The notes below the pieces were generated by a model, which was not told where the DNA came from, made no database searches, and saw nothing but the letters and a program-made list of their open reading frames with translations. Positions 14,482 through 20,441 of a stretch of DNA of 34,768 nucleotides are shown piece by piece. Where the stretch lies: NCBI GenBank assembly GCA_003599195.1, contig QZIZ01000063.1, positions 1 through 34,768 on the forward strand, given 5' to 3'. Every line of letters starts with the position of its first letter. Positions within the stretch are counted from its first letter, which is position 1. This stretch comes from Deltaproteobacteria bacterium (GTDB lineage: Bacteria; Desulfobacterota; Desulfobaccia; Desulfobaccales; 0-14-0-80-60-11). Position numbers and translations under genes: made by a program.

Positions 14482-14631
14482 ATGGGCATGATCGCCTTTT
14501 ACGGCGGACTATTCATCGGTGTTCTCGTGGGATTTGTATTGTCATCGCTGTTGGCCTTTTCCTTAACCAAAAGCAAGAGAGGGTCGCAACCCAATCAGGC
14601 AGAGGGCTATTCGCAAGTAGACCTCCAATAA
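14482..14631 (+). CDS. 49-residue single-pass membrane protein
   Basis: The ATG at 14482 follows AAGGAGGACAA; an in-frame ATG at 14407 has no such site and its extension is not protein-like. Residues 2-30 are a membrane helix with Gly spacing (GGLFIGVLVGFVLSSLLAF), then a basic K-S-K-R stop-transfer and a polar tail. It looks like a paralogue of the preceding protein. No domain recognised. Confidence 0.65.
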   Translation: MGMIAFYGGLFIGVLVGFVLSSLLAFSLTKSKRGSQPNQAEGYSQVDLQ

Positions 14632-14642
14632 AGGAGTAGATC

Positions 14643-14834
14643 ATGCCTTTAATTCATGTGGTGATGGTCCTGATCGTAGTGGGTGTTCTTCTCTGGCTCG
14701 TCAACTCCTACATCCCCATGGCGGGCTCCATTAAGTCGATCTTGAATGCTGTCGTAGTCATTGCCGTGGTTTTGTGGCTTCTAAGCGCTTTTGGGCTTAT
14801 TGGTGAACTCTCAAATATTAGAGTAGGAAAGTAA
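14643..14834 (+). CDS. Thivi_2564-family membrane protein
   Basis: A 63-residue protein with two membrane helices (about 3-20 and 33-52) and the highly conserved loop WLVNSYIPMAGSIKSILN between them, the hallmark of the family named after Thivi_2564. AAAGGAGTAGATC precedes the ATG, 8 bases after the previous stop. The family is widespread in proteobacteria, commonly next to other small membrane proteins, and has no established role. Confidence 0.85.
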   Translation: MPLIHVVMVLIVVGVLLWLVNSYIPMAGSIKSILNAVVVIAVVLWLLSAFGLIGELSNIRVGK

Positions 14835-14921
14835 CTATTCTGGTTCAGCGCCAGCTTATGTTTTTTATTGCTTGACCATGGCACCCAGTACGATAGCAAT
14901 GATGAATTAAAGGAGGAGCAT

Positions 14922-15083
14922 ATGCCATACCAACCATACATCGGGCCAGTCGTTGCTTTAATCGCCGGGATCTTGATATTGGTTCAACCCAACCGGTTGA
15001 GTATTATTGTGGCGGTTTACCTGATTGTCATCGGCATACTGGGGCTGATGGGGGCGCGGCCCACAAGGTGGTGGGGCAGATGA
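14922..15083 (+). CDS. DUF3096 small membrane protein
   Basis: A 53-residue protein beginning at ATG 14922 after AAAGGAGGAGCAT. The signature VVALIAGILILVQPN and IIVAVYLIVIGILGL gives two short membrane helices, matching DUF3096. The last bases overlap the start of the next gene (ATGA at 15080-15083). A paralogue lies at 16349-16486. Function unknown; probably inner membrane. Confidence 0.82.
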   Translation: MPYQPYIGPVVALIAGILILVQPNRLSIIVAVYLIVIGILGLMGARPTRWWGR

Positions 15084-15379
15084 AAAAATTCATGGGACTG
15101 GGGGCGATGCTCCTGGCGGGGTTATTGGTAATCCCCGGCAACCTCTGGCACGCGCGCCAAGTCCTGGCCCAAAGCGATGCGCAGACGGTGGCAGATCAGC
15201 AAATGCAGGAATTACAGCAAAAGCGGCAAGAAGAATGGCAGGACCGGGAACGGCAGGAGAAACGACAGCAAAATAGCGGCCAGCGCCGGCAAGACGCCAT
15301 CAAGCGCCAGCAGGATGCCGCCAAGCGCCAGAAAGCCGCCGAACAGCGCCTACGGGAACTTGAGGAAGAAGGGGATTAA
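15080..15379 (+). CDS. Exported Gln/Arg/Glu-rich coiled-coil protein
   Basis: A 99-residue protein starting on the ATGA overlap with DUF3096 (the GTG at 15068 is an alternative). Residues 1-31 are a signal peptide ending in V-L-A-Q; the mature part is a single charged helix very rich in Q, R, K and E (QKRQEEWQDRERQEKRQQ), likely a periplasmic coiled coil. No family recognised. Translational coupling with DUF3096 suggests joint function. Confidence 0.7.
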   Translation: MKKFMGLGAMLLAGLLVIPGNLWHARQVLAQSDAQTVADQQMQELQQKRQEEWQDRERQEKRQQNSGQRRQDAIKRQQDAAKRQKAAEQRLRELEEEGD

Positions 15380-15414
15380 GACCGCCTAACCAAATGCTAC
15401 CGGAGGAAATTGCC

Positions 15415-15912
15415 ATGAACCGAGTAACCAAAATATCAGCTTGGCTGGCGCTCTGGCTCTTCATCGCCTCGGCCCCGGCCATTTTCCCAGGCGCCGTCGC
15501 CGCCGCCCATAGCGGAAAGACGCCGGGGACTATGCAGACGGTCCAGTATGATGAAGATTCCGGGGGCCGGGTACCTAGAGGGATTTTGGACATCCGCATC
15601 CAATCCGATACCGGGGGCTCCCCCCCGGGGGAACTGGTGCTCATCGATCCTGCCGGAGACAGTACCGGGCCTGAGGACACGGACATCCACCTGCGCAATC
15701 CGATGAGCGGCCTTTATCACCTGCGGGTAATCGGCGAGGAAACCGGGGAATACACCTTGTTCCTTAAGGCTTATAGCAGAAGCGGCGGTTCCTCGGATGT
15801 GCGGTTCCCACATATGAGCATCCAGGATGGAGACGTCCACCACTATCGGATCTATTTTTCAGTTCGGGGGCCTAAGCTCGATGTGCGGCGCACCCGGATA
15901 ACCAAGGAGTAA
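15415..15912 (+). CDS. Secreted beta-sandwich protein, function unknown
   Basis: The ATG at 15415 follows ACCGGAGGAAATTGCC; an upstream ATG at 15394 would include that site in the coding region. The 165-residue product has a signal peptide (about 1-31, ending in AVAAA). The mature part reads like a pre-peptidase C-terminal or similar beta-sandwich: GILDIRIQSD, then GELVLIDPAGDSTGP, then NPMSGLYHLRVIGEETGEYTLFLKAY. Such domains bind surfaces or stabilise secreted proteins. Proposed periplasmic or extracellular; ligand unknown. Confidence 0.7.
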   Translation: MNRVTKISAWLALWLFIASAPAIFPGAVAAAHSGKTPGTMQTVQYDEDSGGRVPRGILDIRIQSDTGGSPPGELVLIDPAGDSTGPEDTDIHLRNPMSGLYHLRVIGEETGEYTLFLKAYSRSGGSSDVRFPHMSIQDGDVHHYRIYFSVRGPKLDVRRTRITKE

Positions 15913-16049
15913 ATCCCATGTGCATGCGGGTTCAAACGTCCACTTCCCGTCAGGCCGCGAGCCTCAGAAGCTTCAGGGTTGATTGCCCCCTGACCTTTAA
16001 AGGTCTGAACGTCCCTTTCATCACCAAATTCGACCCCGAGGAGGCCATC

Positions 16050-16250
16050 ATGTCCATTGAATCAGCCCGGGCTTTTGTGGAAAAGATCAGGCGCGATTTG
16101 GCATTCAAGAAACAAATACTTGCCGCGGAGTCTGCCGCCAAGAGACATGAGATCATCAAGAGCGCAGGATTCGATTTCGAGAGAATGCACCTGGACTCTT
16201 TGGTAAGCGCACTCAGCCCCGAAGAAAGAGATGCTTTGATGCTGTTATGA
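16050..16250 (+). CDS. Nif11-like domain protein
   Basis: A 66-residue protein, start chosen at ATG 16050 after CGAGGAGG. The sequence SIESARAFVEKIRRDLAFKKQI, then A-A-K-R-H-E-I-I-K-S-A-G-F-D-F, matches the Nif11 domain, which also serves as leader peptide of nitrile-hydratase-type natural product precursors. Here there is no Gly-Gly cleavage site and no variable core after the domain, and no modifying enzyme is near. I read it as a stand-alone Nif11 protein and not a bacteriocin precursor. Confidence 0.8.
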   Translation: MSIESARAFVEKIRRDLAFKKQILAAESAAKRHEIIKSAGFDFERMHLDSLVSALSPEERDALMLL

Positions 16251-16348
16251 CCTCGGGAAGCTTACTAATTTCCCGTAACGCTATTAGGTTCCCAGCACCA
16301 GTTTTGGACGGACGAAGAAGGTCATGGCATATTCAAAGGAGATTAAAA

Positions 16349-16486
16349 ATGTTCCCAACTGCTTATCTAACGCCGGTGGTCGCCCTAATTGCGGGAATAT
16401 TAATTCTCATGATACCCAGGCTTCTGAACTACATTGTGGCGATTTATTTGATTGTCATAGGTATCTTAGGCTTAGTTCCTCATTAA
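16349..16486 (+). CDS. DUF3096 small membrane protein, second copy
   Basis: A 45-residue protein beginning at 16349 after AAAGGAGATTAAAA. Its core (TPVVALIAGILILMIPR and YIVAIYLIVIGILGLV) closely matches the DUF3096 protein at 14922-15083 but lacks the basic C-terminal tail. It is too short for most gene finders. Two DUF3096 copies within 1.5 kb point to local duplication. Function unknown. Confidence 0.82.
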   Translation: MFPTAYLTPVVALIAGILILMIPRLLNYIVAIYLIVIGILGLVPH

Positions 16487-16515
16487 CAATACTTAACTAA
16501 TTTCCGGAGGAAAGC

Positions 16516-16983
16516 ATGATGAAGAGAATCGGCAAAGTTATTAGCTTGATGAGCATCCTCGTTCTGGTTTTAGCCACCGCCACCTGGGCGCAGCCCGGCA
16601 GGGGGCCGGGAGGCGGCCAGGGCCGCGGTTGGGGCGCCGGCGATTCTTACAGCCGGATGTATAATCCCAAAACCGTGGAAACCTTAAGCGGCGAAGTGGT
16701 GAGCGTGGACAAATTCACCCCCGGGAAAAGAATGTCGTATGGGGTGCATTTTACCTTGAAAACCGAAAAAGAGACGATCCCGGTCCATTTAGGGCCCAGC
16801 TGGCATATGGAAAAACAAGCCGTGACTATTGCCGCCGGAGATAAAGTTGAAGTCACCGGCTCCCGGATCATGTATCAGGGCAAACCAGCAATCATTGCGG
16901 CGGAAGTGAAAAAAGGCGACCAAGTCTTGAAGCTGCGGGATGCCGCCGGGGTCCCGGCCTGGGCCGGACAAGGCCGGCAGTAA
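16516..16983 (+). CDS. Secreted OB-like protein, paralogue of the lipoprotein at 4541
   Basis: A 155-residue exported protein (signal about 1-26, ending T-W-A-Q) followed by a Gly-rich linker (GRGPGGGQGRGWG). The domain at 45-145 repeats the N-terminal domain of the lipoprotein at 4541-5263 nearly line for line: SRMYNPKTVETLSGEVVSVD, then KVEVTGSRIMYQGKPAIIAA, then LKLRDAAGVPAWAG. The strand pattern suggests an OB-like barrel as in periplasmic ligand- or metal-binding proteins. GGAGGAAAGC before the ATG. An ATG one codon later is equally possible. Confidence 0.75.
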   Translation: MMKRIGKVISLMSILVLVLATATWAQPGRGPGGGQGRGWGAGDSYSRMYNPKTVETLSGEVVSVDKFTPGKRMSYGVHFTLKTEKETIPVHLGPSWHMEKQAVTIAAGDKVEVTGSRIMYQGKPAIIAAEVKKGDQVLKLRDAAGVPAWAGQGRQ

Positions 16984-17059
16984 TCGGAACCGGAAAAGTG
17001 GCCGCGGGCAAAGCAGCGCTAAGGCTGACGCGTAATTTTAACCCCAAAGGAGGAATACC

Positions 17060-17215
17060 ATGTTGGGCACTATTTTAATTGTCGTACTAATCCTCTTTCT
17101 TGTCGGCGCCCTTCCTAGCTGGCCCCATAGCCGAAATTGGGGCTATGCTCCCACTGGTGTCGTCGGGACGATCCTGATAGTGGTTCTCATCCTGTTCCTC
17201 CTTGGGCGTCTTTAA
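17060..17215 (+). CDS. DUF3309 two-helix membrane protein, 51 residues
   Basis: A short gene, found from the AAAGGAGGAATACC ribosome site before ATG 17060. The product begins MLGTILIVVLILFLVGALP, continues SWPHSRNWGYAPTG and ends VVGTILIVVLILFLLGRL. The W-P-H-S-R-N-W-G-Y-X-P-[ST]-G loop is the DUF3309 signature. The two membrane helices are nearly identical (GTILIVVLILFL in both), so the protein looks like an internal duplication. The family is small, common in stress-related clusters, and without known function. A decayed copy of the loop region occurs near 24250. Confidence 0.88.
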   Translation: MLGTILIVVLILFLVGALPSWPHSRNWGYAPTGVVGTILIVVLILFLLGRL

Positions 17216-17375
17216 GAGGAGTGCGGGAATCGAAAAGGAGAGGTACACAGGCCAGGGATGAAGGTGACTGGCGAAGAAAAGCTTTATGGCGCTTTTAAGG
17301 AAACAGGCTTGCGTTTCCCGGGACCAGGCAACGCTAGACAACGCTCGAAAATAAAAAACTAAGGAGAAAGATACA

Positions 17376-17894
17376 ATGAGAATAAAAATCGCCCTTATGA
17401 CGCTACTGTTGGTGCTGCTCTCGGTAGGGATGGCTCTGAGCCAGACCACTAATATATACGATACGTTAAAGGCCGCCGGCAATTTTACGACGTACTTGAG
17501 TGCCGTGGACAAAGCCAATGCCCAGGAATTGAAGAAGATGCCGGGAGAGTTCACCCTTTTTGCCCCCACGGACGAGGCCTTCGCCAAACTGCCCAAAGAC
17601 TTCCTGGATGGCGTAATGGCCGATGACGCCCGCGTCCGGGACTTGGTTTTCTACCACATAACTCCTGGCAAGTATATGGCCAAAGATCTTCCGGGGCTTA
17701 AGCAATGCAAGACCTTGTGTCCGACGGATCGAGGCGACCTCCTCGTGCTCACCAAAATGGGCGACAAATATATGGTGGGTACGGCCCACATCCTCAAAGC
17801 CGACGTCGTGGCCAGTAACGGCGTGATCCATGTGATTGACGCCGTCTTATTGCCCAAGTGGGCGCCTAAGTCTCTTTTGAAACCTACTTCGTAA
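17376..17894 (+). CDS. Secreted fasciclin-domain protein
   Basis: A 172-residue protein with signal peptide (1-22, ending M-A-L-S-Q) and one fasciclin (FAS1) domain at about 25-165. Conserved boxes are present: H1-type FTLFAPTDEAFAKLP, the central LVFYHITPGKYMAKDL and the H2-type A-D-V-V-A-S-N-G-V-I-H-V-I-D-A-V-L-L-P. FAS1 proteins mediate adhesion and matrix contacts. AAGGAGAAAG lies before the ATG. It follows the DUF3309 gene after 160 bp that hold only a doubtful 34-codon frame. Confidence 0.9.
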   Translation: MRIKIALMTLLLVLLSVGMALSQTTNIYDTLKAAGNFTTYLSAVDKANAQELKKMPGEFTLFAPTDEAFAKLPKDFLDGVMADDARVRDLVFYHITPGKYMAKDLPGLKQCKTLCPTDRGDLLVLTKMGDKYMVGTAHILKADVVASNGVIHVIDAVLLPKWAPKSLLKPTS

Positions 17895-17991
17895 TTAACC
17901 GGAGAGGATTTTAAACGTTGAGCTTGTGCCTTTAGTCTAGCGTTACCTGGTCTCGGAACCGTACGCAGAAATTATTAATGATTGTTGCTTC

Positions 17992-18029
17992 CGCCATGGT
18001 TAAACCTGCCGTTAAGGCGGCCCATGGCG
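17992..18029 (+). other. Hairpin CGCCATGG / CCATGGCG upstream of the TPR gene
   Basis: Two perfectly inverted 8-bp arms (17992-17999 and 18022-18029) with 22 intervening bases lie between the fasciclin and TPR genes. It may end the first transcript or regulate the second; no T-tract follows. Confidence 0.3.
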
Positions 18030-18075
18030 CTTCTTAAGATCGCTGTCATTATCTAAAATTAAAAAGAGAGATTAT

Positions 18076-18627
18076 ATGCGTAATATCCGTAAGTTGGTGA
18101 CCGTTGCCGCCTGTTTGTTAGCCGCGGGACTCCTCTTCGGCTCCGTGGCCCTGGCGCAAAAAACTACCGGCAAGGCCCCCGAGCCGACGGTGGCTGAACC
18201 CAAACATCGCAGCGGCCCGCGAGCCTTAATGCAAGAAGACGTACTCACCCCCATAGCCAAAGGATACGATCTCTTGCGGGGCGGCAAATATGAGGCCGCG
18301 GAATATCAATTCAAAGATGCCCTCTCGCGTGACCGCTATAATCCTTTTGCCCTGAACAATCTGGCGGTGTTGCAAGAGAAGAATGGGAAGTTTAAGGATG
18401 CCCTGGCGTATCTGACCGACGCCAAGGCCCATGCGGCAGAGTACCTGGAACAAGTAGAGCAGACTTGCTTTGTCGGTGGCCTGTGCAACGCGGTGAAACC
18501 GTTGCGGAAGTTGGGTCCCACCAGCACTGTCGCTCCCATTGTTGACGAGAACTACCAAAAGCTCCAGGATAAGATTGCTAAAAACCCCACGGCTCCGGAG
18601 CCGTCAACGCCGCCTCCCATGAAATAG
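18076..18627 (+). CDS. Exported TPR protein
   Basis: A 183-residue protein with a signal peptide (1-28, ending V-A-L-A-Q). Residues about 60-125 make two tetratricopeptide repeats: GYDLLRGGKYEAAEYQFKDAL, read as A-E-Y-Q-F-K-D-A-L, and N-N-L-A-V-L-Q-E-K-N-G-K-F-K-D-A-L-A-Y-L. Two cysteines (CFVGGLC) follow and could form a disulphide in the periplasm. The tail is Pro/Thr-rich (APEPSTPPP). It ends shortly before a strong hairpin. TPRs imply protein-protein contacts in an envelope complex; the partner is unknown, perhaps one of the neighbouring small proteins. Confidence 0.78.
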   Translation: MRNIRKLVTVAACLLAAGLLFGSVALAQKTTGKAPEPTVAEPKHRSGPRALMQEDVLTPIAKGYDLLRGGKYEAAEYQFKDALSRDRYNPFALNNLAVLQEKNGKFKDALAYLTDAKAHAAEYLEQVEQTCFVGGLCNAVKPLRKLGPTSTVAPIVDENYQKLQDKIAKNPTAPEPSTPPPMK

Positions 18628-18634
18628 CCATAAC

Positions 18635-18658
18635 CACAGGGGCCTTCGGGCCCCTGTG
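18635..18658 (+). terminator. UUCG-loop hairpin after the TPR gene
   Basis: CACAGGGGCC and GGCCCCTGTG pair over 10 bases around a TTCG loop, an exceptionally stable tetraloop. It starts 8 bases after the stop. No T-run follows. A near copy lies at 20347-20374. Confidence 0.7.
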
Positions 18659-18715
18659 CCCTCTGATTGCCAACCTTAGCCGCGGACGGCGATCTTACCT
18701 GAAGGAGCAGACAAG

Positions 18716-20335
18716 ATGAAGAGAGAGCAACGATATTTGGGGTTGGTAGTCGCCTTATGCGTGGGGGTGGCTCTGGTCCTGGGACCTGGTTTTACCCAGT
18801 CGGCCCTGGCAGGCCCGGAAGATGTGGCGATGTTTTATAATGAACTCGAGCAGCACGGGCAATGGTTTGAATATGAGAATTACGGGCCGGTGTGGCAACC
18901 TAGCCGAGTCGGGGAAGATTGGCGGCCATATACCGACGGCCGCTGGGTCCCCACCAAACAGGGCTACATATTCGAGTCCCAGGAACCCTGGGGTTGGGCT
19001 ACCTACCATTACGGCAACTGGATGCCCACCGCCGGGTACGGCTGGGTCTGGGTTCCGGGACGCACCTGGTATCCATCTACGGTGCAATGGCGCACCAGCC
19101 GCAAAAACGTACCGGTGAATGCCTCTTATGTGGGGTGGGCCCCGATTCCCCCTAGAGGCTATGTCCCGCCCCCGGCCTATGCGCCGTCGACCTACGGAGC
19201 GCCCGCAGCAGACCTGCTCACCCCCCCGTTATGGATTTTTGCCCGCGCGGCCAGCTTCCTGCTGGGTTTTGGGCAGCCATACACTCCGGCCTATTCCTAT
19301 ATTTCCCACCCGGTGCTGGCGCCCCCGTCCTATGTGCCGGTGTTCTATCGGCAAACGGCCATTGTGCCCAATTATTACACCCCCGCGTATTACGCTCCGG
19401 CCGTTCACAGGGGCCGCGCCCCCAGCTACGGCGCCTATAGCTGGGGTCCGCCGGTGGAATATATCACCCGAGTCACCAACATTAACCGAACCGTTATCAA
19501 TAAAAACATCACCAATAACACCAACAACATCTCCAGGATCAACAATGTGGTCCCGCCGCAGCAGTTGGTGGCCCGAAACGCCTACATTAGGCAGATTGTG
19601 CCGCCTGCCTTGCTTCAGGGTAAACCCCTGCCGCCATCCAAGCGGACGGCCAATTTCAGACAGGCCCAAGCAAATCTGCCGGCTCTCCAAGGAGTGCCGC
19701 AGCTAAAGGCCCAAATTCCCAGGGTGCAACCGCATCCGGTGAAGCATGGCCAGGGCGTCCCGGGAGCAGGCTTGCCTGCCAAGGCGGTCATGCCTCTAAC
19801 TCCGCAAATGCAGCAGCAGGTGCAGAAGCTGCCGCCGAAACAGCAGATTGTCCCGATAAAACCGCTGCCCATCAAGCCGGTGGCGGCCCAGCCTGCGGTC
19901 CCGGCCGAACCAGCCGTGAAGGCTAAGCCTGCGGTGCCAGCTAAGCCTGCGGTACCGGCCGAACCTGCGGTTAAGGGAAAACCTGCGATACCAGCTAAAC
20001 CTGCGATACCAGCTAAACCTGCGGTACCCGCTGAGCCTCCAGTGAAGGCTAAACCTGGAGTGCCAAGCCAGCCTGCGGTGCCAGCTAAGCCTGCCGTACC
20101 GGCCGGACCTGCGGTTAAAGGAAAACCTGCAATCCCAGCCCAGCCTGCGGTGCCGGCTAAACCAGCCGTGAAAGCTAAGCCTGCGGTACCAGCTAAGCCC
20201 GCGGTACCGGCTGAGCCTGCGGTTAAGGGAAAACCTGCGATCCCGGCTAAACCTGCGGTGCCGGCCCAACAGCACCAGCAGCCCCAACAGCAGCAAAAAC
20301 AGCAAAAGGAAAAGCCGCAACCGGAAAAACCATGA
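18716..20335 (+). CDS. YXWGXW/DUF6600 secreted protein with Pro/Ala/Lys repeats
   Basis: A 539-residue exported protein. Residues 1-32 are a signal peptide (ending S-A-L-A-G). The region 38-150 is the DUF6600 module: F-Y-N-E-L-E-Q-H-G-Q-W-F, then YGPVWQP, then WRPYTDGRWV, then PWGWATYHYGNW and GYGWVWVPG, a tryptophan-rich envelope domain. Residues 170-260 are Pro/Tyr-rich. From about 391 to 520 the chain repeats K-P-A-V-P-A / E-P-A-V-K-G-K-P-A-I-P-A units, giving an extended lysine-rich tail, and it ends in a Gln-rich segment. The tail might bind polyanions such as DNA or cell-wall polymers (inference). GAAGGAG precedes the ATG; the gene is enclosed by two similar hairpins. Confidence 0.82.
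   Translation: MKREQRYLGLVVALCVGVALVLGPGFTQSALAGPEDVAMFYNELEQHGQWFEYENYGPVWQPSRVGEDWRPYTDGRWVPTKQGYIFESQEPWGWATYHYGNWMPTAGYGWVWVPGRTWYPSTVQWRTSRKNVPVNASYVGWAPIPPRGYVPPPAYAPSTYGAPAADLLTPPLWIFARAASFLLGFGQPYTPAYSYISHPVLAPPSYVPVFYRQTAIVPNYYTPAYYAPAVHRGRAPSYGAYSWGPPVEYITRVTNINRTVINKNITNNTNNISRINNVVPPQQLVARNAYIRQIVPPALLQGKPLPPSKRTANFRQAQANLPALQGVPQLKAQIPRVQPHPVKHGQGVPGAGLPAKAVMPLTPQMQQQVQKLPPKQQIVPIKPLPIKPVAAQPAVPAEPAVKAKPAVPAKPAVPAEPAVKGKPAIPAKPAIPAKPAVPAEPPVKAKPGVPSQPAVPAKPAVPAGPAVKGKPAIPAQPAVPAKPAVKAKPAVPAKPAVPAEPAVKGKPAIPAKPAVPAQQHQQPQQQQKQQKEKPQPEKP
19890..20265 (+). repeat. Low-complexity Pro/Ala/Lys-coding repeat
   Basis: About 375 bp of imperfect 15- to 18-bp units based on GCGGTACCAGCTAAGCCT and similar, coding for P-A-V-P-A-K. 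Units differ mainly at third codon positions and by G-K and E-P insertions, as expected from slippage and recombination. Length may vary between strains. Confidence 0.85.
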
Positions 20336-20346
20336 AGTAACGATAG

Positions 20347-20374
20347 CCACAGGGGGCCTTCGGGCCCCTGTGGC
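20347..20374 (+). terminator. UUCG-loop hairpin after the DUF6600 gene
   Basis: CCACAGGGGGCC pairs with GGCCCCTGTGG around TTCG, with a single bulged G. It begins 11 bases after the stop. Sequence and loop are nearly identical to the hairpin at 18635-18658. Confidence 0.7.
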
Positions 20375-20441
20375 CTGACTTGCTATATTTTAGCTTGAGC
20401 GGCTCTCGAAGACAGCGGTGACCTCCGAGGGAAGATGAGAA

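Noticed and set aside
17258-17362. 34-codon frame between DUF3309 and fasciclin genes
   Set aside because: Ribosome site too distant, no hydrophobic or conserved pattern, composition unlike the neighbouring small genes.
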